60,000 nt of DNA from contig CAIIXF020000011.1 in assembly GCA_903813345.2 (NCBI GenBank), positions 27,646,166-27,706,165 on the forward strand, in the 5' to 3' direction. The position numbers and the translations under genes are program-made. Position 1 is the stretch's first letter; each line of letters opens with the position of its first letter. Shown here piece after piece: positions 21,419-34,114 of this stretch. Under the pieces are notes generated by a model, which ran no database searches, was not told where the DNA came from, and was given only the letters and a program-made list of their open reading frames with translations. Source of the stretch: Owenia fusiformis. Its lineage: Eukaryota > Annelida > Polychaeta > Sabellida > Oweniidae.

Positions 21419-24400
21419 GCACGGCCTTAAATTTTACCCTTGTGACCCTTGTGCAGACCTGTGGTTTTAGTTCCAAGAAGTTTTATAGATGGCAGGTTTC
21501 ATGACGTCATTTCCTGGTTGAACCGCCATGTGTAATTTTTAAAAACCAAAACAACTTTTTCTTCTTCAACAATTTGATGACTTTCCTGCAATCGGGGCCC
21601 CATATAATGAATCACAGGTAAGATTCTATTTCAATCACAGAGGATACAGTCTTTTATTTTTATTTTATTAAACTTTAGATCAGAGTTTTTACGCTACATC
21701 GAAGAAAATGAGAATTGTCAAAAAATATTCTGATTCTCATCTAGTTCAACAAGTTAAACCCAATACCACGGCTTTCATTTATTAATCTGAATGTTCTTGT
21801 TGCCGTGATTGGGTTTAACTTCCGTGGTATGCTTTCATTTGTTGCAAATTCTCACTATCAGTTATTAATTAAACGCGCATGAAATTACTTATTAATTGAC
21901 AACAATATAAAAACACATAACATCAAGCGATTCAACACAATATTATTGTATTAAATGGTCATTTATACAAGTAAAATGAGGTTAAACTTACCAATCTCTA
22001 AAATGACATTCCGCATGTCCGTCATTGTGTCTGTTCGTCCCGGGTTAAAATTTAAACTATTGAAACGAAATTGTTGTCAAATAGATTGATAATTATCACG
22101 CGATTACTCGGGATATAAAGATCAATTTTGAGGATAACAGGTATCTTTGATTGATTTATGTAGCGCTTGTATACACGCAAATTAGTTATTAATTGCAAAC
22201 CTACTGTTCGTTGATGCAGTGTCGCAATGACGGTCAATTCCTGAAACGATTTGCAATTTCGATGTTACCGGAACTGACCGACATTTTCGTAAAATTCCAA
22301 ACCTGTCTCCAATATTTTCGTAATTATGCATCAATAGGGTCTAAGGGGGATACGGGATGGTGTGTATGTATTCATAAGGTATGTATGCATGCTTGAATCA
22401 CATTCTTTATGTAATATTACCATGTTTTCAGTGTTAATTAGTTCCGCTGGTCGAAACCTGCGGAACGCGCAACAAGGGCAAAATGATCATGGAGGTTAGA
22501 CCTAGCCGGGGCCATAAGACATGTCAGATAAGAAACGAGGCCCAGGCTAGGTCTAATGTTGTTGGACTAATTCTCATCATGATCATTCTGTCCACTGCAC
22601 ACGGTTGTGGGAAGTCCTCCTCTTCACATAGAACTATTTCCACATGATTTGTATCGTTGCTAATGTTTATTCTCTTAATAAATGCTTAAAGACACTTAAA
22701 AGGATGTAAATTATAGTTCTCTGTGCTCCTATTACCCATTCATCACAGGAACATGTAGCAACATGACTGTTCTGATTGAACTGAAGCCTGTCAAAATTGT
22801 AATATTACACTCAATATTGAATGTTATCCCATAATTTATGTCAAATCTGTAGAATAACACGTATATATAGTATTTATGCAAATGTGTGGAAAAAAGCGAT
22901 ATCTGTGGAACACTGAGTAGTATGTATCCAACAGACTGACTAGAAGTCAGTCTGTTATGATGTACTACTTTCCTGTGGAAATTGCAGTGAAATTTTTTGC
23001 ACAAAATTATCAATTGGAGGAACCATTTTTTCAATAAAATAAACATTACAAAATTTCAATTAAATAGTAAGGTACAATTAAATGCAATAAAAAGTAACAT
23101 AGCATATTGTCAAGTGGAAATAAAGCTAGTTGAAGTAACAAATGTGCAAATTAATTTTACCCAATCGGCCATTTTGAATAGCACTTCCTATGTAAACAAA
23201 TATATAGAATTGCCAAACTTTAACATAGGTGCCTTATAGTCTGAATATAATTCAGACTAAATAGGATATAGTCTAGAACACTGAGAATATTCCAAAGATA
23301 TCACTTTTTTCCACGCATTTGAAAACCCCTACATACATTGTGTGTAACGTGCATTGTTACATGAGTTCATGTTATCTGCTTACATGGTGATTTCATGACA
23401 TCACAAATATGAAAATGATTAATGATATCAATATCTGGACGAGGGAGCGTAGACTCGTGGATAAAGATGATATCTCTCAAAATCATAGGATATTCTATAC
23501 TTATCCAACCAATTTAATATTTATTTTTATCCCATACTTGGACGTGTTACAGGTACATAAAGCCGGTTTGTAAAATCTTATATTTTCATCAGCGGGCAGA
23601 TATAGCTTTACGTCCCGCTCCGAGCGGGCAGATATAGTATATCTGCCCGCTACATTCATACTTGGGATTATCCCTTGGCCAATATAATATATTTTCCCTC
23701 GGGACCTGCGGCCCTCGGGCAAATATATTATATTTGCCTCGGGATATTCCCAATATCCTGAACCTCATATAGGATAATCTCTATATATGTGCCTAAGTTA
23801 GATTTTTTATCCAATTATCGTGTAAAATACACATGTGCACAGATAGATACACTGGTACAATTTTTCCTTTCATTTTTTCCTAATTTCTGATTAAAGATGG
23901 CAGCATATTAGACCATCATCATTCAAGAGAGAAAAATCTATTTTTAGAGAATTTCCCAAATGCCATGGTGAAATGAGAGCAGAGATCCCTTTTATAAAAT
24001 GTTCTTTTATCCAATAGTTAACTCGAAATGACTAAAGAAAAATAACAAAATGTTTTCATCCAAGTTGTTTCATTAACACAAGAAAGCTATAAAAACATAT
24101 ATTATATACCAAATCTCAATTTCCACCAAATATCAGGAAGATGCTCTGTTGCATAGTATTTTGCAGGATAGGACTTAGTCTACTAGACATAACCCATGGT
24201 TTTAGCATCATGAATCACATGTACTTTTATGCAGTAATGTATGATAGAATATAAACTAGACTATCACATTCTGCTAGAATATCAGACCATTTTGAAAAAT
24301 GAAACTGTACTTTAGCAGCAACACAAGTTCTGGACTTATTGAGGCCTATTGTTTCTTTTAACACAAATAGGAGCCGGGATATTGTGGATCATATAAACAA

Positions 24401-24590
24401 CTTTACTCAACAAGATTATTAAACAGTATTGAGTGGAGTAGAATAGTAGTGATTCTTTAGGTAAGTTTTGAGTAAAAATAGGAAAAATGGTCTGATCATG
24501 GTCTTCAGTTTTGTTTTATAAACACATGCATGTCTAAACTGATTTTATTTTGTGAAATATAATATATAGAGAGTTAAACCTGTCTTAGTG
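21419..24590. other. Non-coding, rich in small inverted repeats
   Basis: No coding exon recognised. Inverted pairs: 21,753-21,771 with 21,803-21,819 (GTTAAACCCAATACCACGG type); 22,496-22,507 with 22,545-22,556 (TTAGACCTAGCC), nested inside ATGATCAT at 22,483 and 22,579; and the GC-rich palindromes at 23,590-23,760. Confidence 0.7.
23623..23651. repeat. Perfect 14-bp-arm palindrome
   Basis: AGCGGGCAGATATA, one G, then its exact inverse. It sits in a run of related inverted words (GCGGGCAGATATA at 23,592; CGGGCAAATATA at about 23,716) that probably marks a small foldback element. Confidence 0.8.
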
Positions 24591-24973
24591 AACACCTCTC
24601 TCTAGTGAACACCAGTGTCTTGTGAACACTCCTTTCATCACATGCTTCATTGACTTGTGTACAGAATTTGCCTCTCTATAGTGAACACCTACCAATAATG
24701 AACACATTTTTGTGGCTCCTTAGGTGTTTACTTAACACAGGTTACAATCTATGTATGTTGTGAAATATAACTATTATATTTAGAAAATAGTATGAAATAC
24801 AGGGGAAAACCTAAGATTCTATAAATGCAGTTGCCAAATATTTAAAAAAATCAAATCTTATTAATCCTAGAAATTGTTGGCTAATTTTTAATCCAGATGT
24901 CTTAATAATGGCCATTCGCCATGTGTGTATTATTTGATTTAAAATAATTCAAATAATTCATACTTTTTTATAG

Positions 24974-25300
24974 GTTGTCAAATTATCAAGTTATGATGAT
25001 GTCTAAAGAAGCAATATTAAAGACTAGATAGATACAACCCAACTTGAACCCTACTTGAACACCAGGACTTATAAACACCAGGGGTCTGAGATGACTTGAT
25101 ATTCAAGAAGATAGTGATGAAAAAGTTTGCTTGACCAACTGCTGAGTGTAGAGATAAAGTTACATCTTGGAGATACTTCTAGGCTAAAAGTCCCTGTCAC
25201 TCTGGACAACCAGGGGTCAACAGATCAAGTTGCAGCATCCCCAGCTTCACTGATACAGTTGCCATGGTAACCAGGTTACATCTCTAAATTGTTGTCAATG
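24974..25300 (+). other. Candidate non-coding (5' UTR) exon
   Basis: An acceptor TTTTTATAG and a strong donor GTAAGTAAGG (25,301) bound a stretch with multiple stops in all frames. It may be an untranslated exon of a downstream + strand gene. No homology supports it. Confidence 0.25.
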
Positions 25301-25433
25301 GTAAGTAAGGCCCTCAGTCTCTTTGTATATAAAATACATAAACTGGTAAAATAATAAACGTTTTTTTATTTTCTTTGGAATATGATGTACCAAAGGTAAA
25401 GCAAATTGATATCTGCCATTATTACCAGAAGTG

Positions 25434-25552
25434 GTGACATATTGTTATAGTCTCCAACTGTTTTGTGTTGCAGTTGGTTTTTCGGCCGTTGGTGTTTTGC
25501 ATCTGTAACAAATGGCAGGTGGTGATATTTTGCATGTTATTGGCTTGATGCA
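25434..25552 (+). repeat. Dispersed repeat family R2, copy 1
   Basis: GTGACATATTGTTATAGTC, CTCCAACT..., then GTAACAAATGGCAGGTGGTG and ACATTTTGCATGTTA. Other copies are near 32,393, 42,774, 43,939 (minus) and 57,700. Confidence 0.8.
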
Positions 25553-27825
25553 TTCTTATGGAGTAGGCTAATGTATCTAATGCAATTAATTAGTAGAACA
25601 ACTTATATGTTATGTCACTGTATGTAATGCTTATGACTATGTTACCTAATGGAATATGATATCAAGAACAACTAATCATTATTATTCTGCAATAATCATA
25701 GGTGACATTTTATAAAACTTATATATGCCATATAATAATCTACAGGGTAAACGAAAAATTTAATTTATCCTATAGTTTTAATATCATTGGTAACATTTTT
25801 TCATTCTCTCTGTTTAAACTAATTATATATCATATGTACATAATTATGTTTTTAACTAGATAATAATATGTTCTAAACTAGATGTCATTCCATATCCACT
25901 CTATACGGATAAATATCATATCTCATATCCCCTAAAGTTTGAAAAGGGATTGTTCAAAAATGCCCTCCCTTGTTAATTTTGTGATCCACCCCTGGTATAA
26001 TAAAAAAAATTCTTGGTGAAGAATGAACATTCTAGAAAAACAAGCTTGAATTCTTGGAGTCAAAATGATCTTCACATCTGGCTAAGTGCCAGAAGCAGTG
26101 AAACTCTATAGAACATCTGACCTTTAGTTTGAGACCTCTCTGTATATACCGCTATATATCAGTAACAAATAAGATTTACAGGTATTCATTCTTGGAGACG
26201 CGAAAATAATATATACCTCAAAAATGGTCTATATTTTGCTTAAATTTTGAGTATGATTGTTATGGCAACCATTTTACTATAGCAATGGGTATATTGGGTA
26301 ATATTTCAAATCAAACAATATTTGCTTTGTTGTTATCAATAGTCTCTAAGTATCATTTTAAAAGGGTTCTCCACCTGAAAAATAGCATTTGATCGCCAGT
26401 ATTATAAGACCTTAGTCTACCTGTTGCTATGGTAATATACAATTCATTTTTTAAATTTTGCTTTTAAGAGTAATAGTTCTTATCTAGAATTTCATTCTTT
26501 CAGAATTCTACTGAAAGCCTTGAAGTGTGAGCCATGTGGTTACGTAGCGCAGTACTTGTTATATATAATAGGTTATTTGACTATTTGTGCTTTTATCTAC
26601 TAGATGTTTACTATTTAGAGTTTAGGTTATTCTTGTATCATCAGCTGATCTCCAGGTAGAGGCTGGTAGCACATACAATGTACATAGATTCCTAAAATAT
26701 ATCGTGGAAATTGGAAAATGTATATAGTTCTCTTAAACTTTCATAAACTGAACACATTAGGGACCTTAATACTTTCCTCAGCTGAACACCTTTTTAAGCT
26801 GTTTATCTTTCTCAATTGTACATCTTTTGTTGATGTGATGCCCCTAACTTAAAAGCTATTACATACTGAGCAGGCATTGTCTTAATGGAAAGATGAACAT
26901 TAAGTACATAAAAATTGGAGCAAGTTTAAAAAGTTATACTTTTCTCCTATGATTCTTGTTCAAGTTGATCCATTTTGTCCATTTTGGTAGTAGGCTATAT
27001 TTAGTTTAAAACCATTCTGATACTCATCACATCTCTCTTCATCTAGAAATAAAAAAGAAGCTAATGGAAGGCCGTGATTTCTCATTATGGTTCAAAACCA
27101 CTTTTAACATTAGTTAACCTCAATCCAAAGAATGCTGGTTAATTGATTTAGCCATTCAACAATATAACTGAATTCCTGAGATCTATTTGTTGAAACTAAT
27201 TTGGTCAGCCTAATCTAAATAGATAAGCCTTCTGTTTAAAGATTTCTCTTTCCTAAAGATGGTATGGGGTACAATTTTTATGGGTCGGCAATCAATCTTG
27301 GTATCAATCCGTCATTTGAATTTATATGCTTCTTTTAGGAAGCCCTCGTTTTGAAGTAATTATTTCAAGTATTTCAAAGTCAGTAAATAGATTGGGCAGA
27401 AAGGGGGGGGGGGGCTACTCCAGACTGCAATACTAGGGAAAATTGTTGAAAATTGATGAACATGATCTTCTATTAACAAGTTATGCCATGGTATAAAAAA
27501 TATATATGTATTTATATGTGTTTATATTTTAAACATCTTATGACCAATACAGAAACATTCTAGTAGTTTAAGTTTATAGGCCTTTATACAGCAGTAAGAT
27601 GAACAGAAGGGAGGGGGTTGGATCAGAAATGTCATGCCATGAATAGAACCATGCCCATCTAAATATAAGAGATATTTCAAACCTATGACCAGTTTAGAAA
27701 CCACTAGCTCCAGCAATTGTTTATATGGTTTGATGGTTGCTCTATTTTTATCAACAATTTCCTGTGGACTGATTAAAATAGCAGAGTTTCTAGGTTTTTC
27801 CTGTCAATCTTGATTAATTGGACAA
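25553..27825. other. AT-rich non-coding stretch
   Basis: No exon, RNA gene or well-defined element recognised. A G run lies at about 27,402. Confidence 0.5.
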
Positions 27826-28110
27826 CCAAATGTGTGGGGGGGTAGACAAGTGCCTTATTGAACAACCAAATGTGTATTTTTAGACATAGCTATGCAGATG
27901 TACTTTAAAGGGGGAGGGGGGGGTTGACTCGATGCAAGACTTAATTGAACAACCAAATGTGTATTTTTAGACATAGCTATGTAGATGTACTTTAAATTGG
28001 GAGGGGGTTGACTCAATGCAAGACTTAATTGAACAACCAAATGTGTATTTTTAGACATAGCTATGCAGATGTGCTTTAAAGGGGGAGGGGGGAGGTTGAC
28101 TTGATGCAAG
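27826..28110. repeat. 84-87-bp tandem repeat, three copies
   Basis: AACAACCAAATGTGTATTTT recurs at 27,861, 27,948 and 28,032, each followed by ACATAGCTATG, CTTTAAA and a G-rich block ending GTTGACT. A partial copy precedes at 27,819. The proline-rich minus-strand reading frame is an artefact of the G runs. Confidence 0.9.
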
Positions 28111-29083
28111 ACTTATCACGGCTTCTAGATTCAATTCCAGCCCAAGTAGCCACAACTATTTCATATAAACTGCATATAAACAAATGATAATTCATGATTG
28201 ACAAGTGCCTAATAGGCTTGTGTCACTCTTGGTTCAAGTTCTACATTGTTATAATTCATGATTATAAATAATTTATTTTGGACACTATAATAAAATTATA
28301 CCATATTCTCTGTAATTAGCACCCAGAGCAGTTAGAAAACTCAAAATACCTCCTTCAGACCATTCTTATAACCACCCATATATGAAGGCGAGACAAAAAT
28401 CCCCAGGAATTTTATGTATGGCAATATTTTTTGCCAAGAATGACAACAAAGTAACAAGGGTGGGTGGTGGGCGCTAATTACAAAGTTGGTGTACAAATAC
28501 TGAAAAAGTATACATGATGAAAATATATTTCTTTCTGATATTCAATGTATCATGTATAATTCATGATATTGTAATTGTTTAATTAGCATAAGGTATAGTG
28601 TAAGATTGTTTTAATTGTCAAACTATTCTTCAGTATTGGAGGCTAAATAAATAAATAAATAATTTGATTGGTGTAAATTATAATATATTTAAGCAAGACA
28701 CATTTATTACATGTATATGTTTTCCTCTTGCATTCAACATGTAAAGTTCAGTGTGTATTGTAAAGTAGTTAGGGAATATATCAAGTAAGTTTGTTACTTT
28801 GTCATTTTTTGAAATTTAAAAAAAATGTTTCAGGTTTCACATTTTAATAAGCACAGGTCGTAGTATAAACTTTAGATGGTGCCTTTAAATAGTTTGGCTA
28901 CCTTCGTATCTACCTATTTATTACATATAAGTTGTTTTGTATGTGCTTCCAGGTATTATCTAACTAATAACTTTAAAAAACTGTTTCCGCTTAAATATTT
29001 TTCAGCATATATACATTTTTTGTTTGCCACATAGTGAGGGTTGTAAAGAACATATTTTTCAAGTCTTCTAAATCACGCGGTAG

Positions 29084-31267
29084 TATCTCTTCGGGACGTA
29101 TCGAAACCACTCCGTCCCGAAAACCCGTTAATTTGAATTTAAAACCTACCCCAGTGTTTGAAAATCAAGGATTGTGAGACTCACACTTCACCGTTTTTCT
29201 TCAAACTTGTTCCGTACAAAGCTTCACAGAAATACCTTTCAGTCGATACATTGTTTTCGTGTACAAAGTACCTCGTTTTAGCGGCGTTTTGGTCCCCAGC
29301 TGTGAGATAAAGCAAATTTTCATAACTTTCAACTGTAAGTCAAGTTATCTCGCCAGTCTTTTACCCATTCTCGCTCATAATTTCAGAATGGACTCCCATT
29401 ATAACCTTCCATTCATACGTTTTGATTTTGGGCATCAAACGCAGCAGTTTCTAAATCATCCACACATCTCTTAAAATTTGACTAATACGTCCCGTCACCT
29501 TCCACTACGCCCTGCCGAGTCTATGACTACAAACGTGGAGTTGTATTCTAAAACATTTTGTTCATCGTTGTGTAATTTTACATAGGTTTGCCTTGGTCGA
29601 TTCTTAACACCAGTCTTAAGTTTAGCATACATACGGAGTATAACTATAACTGATTGCATGAAATTGATAATTTAAATGTTTGTGAAGATGTTGCTTTTTA
29701 ACTTTAATTATATGTAATTGTCCTGTTTTTGATTTTGTGAGGAAACCTAGTGTCTGGTTTGAAACACAATAAAATCTGGGATCTTGTTTTGCTAATGTTC
29801 AACATAAATAATTTATAAATTATCGGCCGAGGGCAGATTAGAGCGGATCAATCAATGATGTACAAAAAGTAACATGTAAAAGAAAAAACGCTATACTATT
29901 GTGATGACTATTGCTCTCGACAGAAAGCTTCAATTTTCATTGCATCATATTTATTTATTTACCTGTATTTAAACAGAGTGGTTTTAAACATATGCAGTTA
30001 CTACTTAAATGATAATAACACTATTTGCTTAGACTCTTGGTACAAATATTTCCACTCTAGACCCCTGGGAAATTTTGCCACGCGTCTCACTTGAAGTTTT
30101 GGTAATTTTGACAAATATGCCGTTTTCATAAATGGTTCATAACTCAAAATTAAACTGTTGTATTTCAGGAATATGTATTTTTTCTTCATCATGTATGATT
30201 TTCAATAACCCTACAGGCACCACTTTATTTAGCTAAATCCATCGGGAAACTTTGCCACGCTTAATTTCAAAATAACGGAGATGTTATCAAAACTGAGCAA
30301 TATTGGCACACAAATGTTTCTAGATTCATATAAAGAATGCATCATCATACAACACTAATTGGTATATAAACAACATCTACTGACTTGGTCTGATAATGTA
30401 ATATAAAGATTTTAACTGTTGTGTGTCAACCTTTCTTCTGTATGGTTCCATTGGATTACATTATGAAACGTGTACCATATAAAATGATACATGTTTCTAA
30501 CGTTATGCTGAAAATAATATAATTGACATCACCCATCCTTTCGCATTTTAACATTTTTTCAAGGATAGGGCACTTTAAACGTTTCTTAAAAATATTTTCA
30601 ATTGTTCAGTAATTAAAATCTTTATCTTGCAATATCGGGAAATCTAAATTTTAGGGAGATTTTGGACCACCCTATTATAGGTATATTGAAAATGGACAAG
30701 AATGGGTAAATCTTAAAACACAATCCGATTGGTATTTAGAATCGACAATGGCAACCTACAAACGGACACATCGATGGACAAATTGTTTTAGAATGCAACT
30801 CTACGTGTATAGTGATAGACTCGGCGGGGCGTAGTGGAAGATGACGGGACGTATTGGTCAAATTTGAAGAGATGTGTGGATGATTTAGAAACTGCTGCGT
30901 TTGATGCCCAAAAATCAAGGCGTAGCGATGGAAGGTTGTAATGGGAGTCCATTCTGAAATTATGGGCGAGAATGGGTAAAAGACTGGCGAGATAACTTGA
31001 CTTACAGTTGAAAGTTATGAAAATTTGCTTTATCTCACAGCTGGGGACCAAAACGCCGCTAAAACGAGGTACTTTGTACACGAAAACAATGTATCGACTG
31101 AAAGGTATTTCTGTGAAGCTTTGTACGGAACAAGTTTGAAGAAAAACGGTGAAGTGTGAGACTCACAATCCTTGATTTTCAAACACTGGGGTAGGTTTTA
31201 AATTCAAATTAACGGTTTTTTCGGGACGGAGTGGTTTCGATACGTCCCGAAGAGATACTACCGCGTG
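29084..31267. mobile_element. 2.18-kb element with about 530-bp terminal inverted repeats and TAAAT duplication
   Basis: The outermost CACGCGGTAG at 29,084 is mirrored by CTACCGCGTG ending at 31,267. TAAAT directly flanks both sides (29,079-29,083 and 31,268-31,272). The arms run to about 29,618 and from about 30,735, mostly identical with small differences that grow inwards. The 1.1-kb centre is AT-rich with no transposase. Each arm carries a mirrored open stretch of about 60-70 codons of unknown meaning (start 29,259 on +, 31,081 on -). It is a non-autonomous foldback DNA transposon; the superfamily is not assignable by eye. Confidence 0.9.
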
Positions 31268-31373
31268 TAAATGAGACTGACAGACGGTTTCAATGGTATT
31301 TGAACTAATTTAATATGTGGATGCCGTTACATGATGATTCTGTTATGTAATACATCAGTAAAACAGTAAAACC

Positions 31374-31530
31374 TGTCTAAGTAGAACACCTTTGATACAT
31401 CTAAAAAGTGTTCCACTTAGGAGGTGTAACTTAAAGAGGTTCGTTTAACATTAAATCAGTTGGTCTTGGTGTTCTAATAACAGAGGTGTTTCACTTCTAG
31501 AAGTGTTCCACTAATAAGGTTTCTTCTAGT
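31374..31530. repeat. GAACACCT/GTGTTC dispersed motif cluster
   Basis: Alternating AACACCT and AGGTGT/AGTGTTCCACT words. The same style recurs at 24,580-24,760 (GTGAACACC) and 56,115-56,250 (GTGGAACACC), suggesting a dispersed family. Confidence 0.5.
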
Positions 31531-31542
31531 GGTCTTCCACTT

Positions 31543-31982
31543 TACAGGTTTTACTGTACACTTTAAAGGTTTCGATGTACACTTTACAGGTTTCACTGTA
31601 CACTTTACAGGTTTCACTGTACATTTTACAGGTTTCACTGTACATTTTACAGGTTTCACTGTACACTTTACAGGTTTCACTGTACACTTTACAGGTTTCA
31701 ATGTACACTTTACAGGTTTCACTGTACACTTTACAGGTTTCACTGTACATTTTACAGGTTTCACTGTACACTTTACAGGTTTCACTGCACACTTTACAGG
31801 TTTCAATGTACACTTTACAGGTTTCACTGTACACTTTACAGGTTTCAATGTACACTTTACAGGTTTCACTGTACACTTTACAGGTTTCAATGTACACTTT
31901 ACAGGTTTCGATGTACACTTAACAGGTTTCACTGTACATTTTATAGGTTACACTGTACACTTTACAGGTTACACTGTACATG
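31543..31982. repeat. 21-bp minisatellite, about 20 copies
   Basis: Unit TTTACAGGTTTCACTGTACA + C, with changes at two or three fixed sites. A period divisible by three leaves four long frames open (7-residue repeats such as FTGFTVH and KPVKCTV), none likely translated. Confidence 0.95.
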
Positions 31983-32392
31983 CAGTCTTTGATTACACCT
32001 CCCTTTTCCCATCTTGAATTTGAAAATAAACTTGTTGAGCCAAGTACGCCCTCTTCCACCTCTTCTCTTGAAAACAATAATAGATATCAGCCATAATTGG
32101 ATCAGCATAAGCTTGACACAAAACTAATTTTCCCAAGCATCTCGCCAAGATTCTTCTTAGTACAACTTCTTGACTTAGATTACCCGATAGCTGTCAATCA
32201 CATGTAACTCTAGGTGTTCCTTAATTAACAAGTTGATGCAGTGTATAGAAAGATTAATTAGTGATTGTTTGGAACAATATCTTTGGTGATTATAGTAATG
32301 GGTTCACTGGGTTTAGATCAAGTACTTTCTACATGGATTACTTCTTATATACTTTATTGGAACTGTAAAACATTACAATTAATTTTTATGTC

Positions 32393-32890
32393 ACCAGATT
32401 AAGATGTGACATACTGTTATAGTCTCCAACTTTTTGTGGTCTGTGTTTGGATGTCACCAGATCAAGATGTGACATACTGTTATAGTCTCAAACTTTTTGT
32501 GGTCTGCGTTTGGCTGTTGGTGTTCAGCGTCTTTAGTAGCATTTAGTATCTGTAACAGCGTTTGGTAGTCATCCTCCGATCACAGGGCTTCAAAATCCAG
32601 AATATATTCTTTCTTTTTACCCCCTGCGATAAGCAGTTAGCATTTCCCCGATTAAGAACTCGCAATCTGATTGGCTGTCGCAACACTGCGACAGAAATCA
32701 TGTATAAGTCATTGCGCATAATTAGATCACGTGATTCAGTTTAATCGGGCGCTTCCAAATTGGTTACAGCAGGGGGAAGAAGGAGGTACAGATTCTGGAT
32801 ACTTGCTTAGGAGGATGTTGGTAGTCGACATCTGTAACAAATGGCAGGTAGTGACATTTTACATGTTAATGCCTTGTTTTATTTTGCAAT
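32393..32890 (+). repeat. Dispersed repeat family R2, copy 2 (interrupted)
   Basis: The R2 5' part is duplicated (GATTAAGATGTGACATACTG at 32,397 and a near copy at 32,459) and the 3' part (GTAACAAATGGCAGGTAGTG) is pushed downstream by the MITE at 32,570-32,817. Confidence 0.8.
32570..32817. mobile_element. 248-bp MITE with 8-bp target duplication
   Basis: Begins CATCCTCC and ends GGAGGATG; further inside, CCAGAAT, CCCCCTGC and their inverses confirm imperfect inverted ends of about 55 bases. TTGGTAGT flanks both sides (32,562-32,569 and 32,818-32,825). An 8-bp duplication is typical of hAT-like elements. It is nested in an R2 repeat. Confidence 0.85.
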
Positions 32891-33149
32891 ATCAGCATCA
32901 TCAATCCAGTTTGAAAGTTGAGATGCATTAAAATCTCTTGAAAATGTGGAATTACCATGCACATACAATTTATTTATAGCAATATACATGTTGTAGTATT
33001 TCTAAGATGTGGATCTTTATGTTTTTATATTTATGGTCGATGATAGAAGAATATTAATTATAATTGTTAGTTCGTGTGTCAACTAAAAGATGGCAGTGCT
33101 GCTGATTATTATATTTCATAAGTTCAACAGGAACTAGTCCCGGGGGAAC

Positions 33150-33269
33150 TAGTCTAGCTACCAGCCCCTGTGACCCCCCCCCCTCCCACTCCCTTAGCTT
33201 CAATAACACCTTCTCACACAGGATGTTGGGATATGTAGTGGAGGGTCACAAGGGCTTGTAGCTAGACTA
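33150..33269. repeat. G/C-tract hairpin element
   Basis: TAGTCTAGCTACCAGCCCCT plus GTGACCC at 33,150-33,176 is mirrored at 33,243-33,269, with a C-run beside the left arm. The hairpin at 47,297-47,435 is similar. Confidence 0.65.
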
Positions 33270-34005
33270 ACCAAAACATACGAATATGGATGGATTTAAC
33301 AAAGTACTGGCTTAGAAGCTTGGCCCTTTTACTTATAGAAAGACAAACAAATTGCCTTGCAGAATACAGATGTTCGGAGGAAATATAATGATAGCCTTTT
33401 CATGACCTTGGTAAATTGGCTCAAAAAGAATTTACGCCAAGTTCCCCACTTTTAAATTGACTTATTTTACTCGTAGCTCTCCCTCTGTACCTACCATAAG
33501 GGCATAATTCTGTGCTTTATCAACATTGGCCTTTGGAGACAGCGTGGGCCTTTCTTAATTTTGATAATTGGCCAAGATTTTGAATTTGTCTGATTTAAAT
33601 GTGATATGAACAATAATATTTTTTAAGTCATATTGACTTATTGGACATTTGACAAAGTTTCATTTTTTGAAAACTTGGATTTTGATATCAATCAATATAA
33701 TAAGACGTAACTAGGAGTGGTAAACTAATTTATAGCCAAATTGTCTTAGTATTGTTGCAATAAAGTTAACCCATGTACAGATTTTCCTGTCCTTTGTATC
33801 ATATTTATCTTTTCTTCCAATTTTTTCAAGGCTGATAAATTTTTGGATATGATGATATAAACATTTCATAGCTTAGGGTGCTAACACTTAATCATCAGTT
33901 GAAACCAACTGGTACTTATTTACTAAAACATAACATTATTTGAAAAAAAAAAAACTGACCTTTGTTGCAACATTAAAAACATTTCATGTGTTATTATCTT
34001 TCCAG

Positions 34006-34114
34006 GTCATGAGAAAGAGTTAAGAAAACTTGGAAACTTAATGAAGAAGGATTTCAATTAACTCAACAAAGAGATGTAATGTAGAAGATGGGACTTAAAA
34101 CAAGGAATAATAGG
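34006..34114 (+). other. Candidate alternative first coding exon
   Basis: Acceptor CTTTCCAG before 34,006 and donor GTAGGT at 34,115. The ATG at 34,088 has A at -3 and G at +4 and would encode MGLKTRNNR in phase 0. Purely signal-based; no homology. Confidence 0.25.

Noticed and set aside
27855-28109. Proline-run minus-strand frame
   Set aside because: Product of three 84-87-bp tandem units with G runs; not a protein.
31474-32017. Four overlapping open frames of 115-162 codons with 7-residue repeats
   Set aside because: They come from a 21-bp period, which leaves several frames open at once on both strands. No other coding sign is present.
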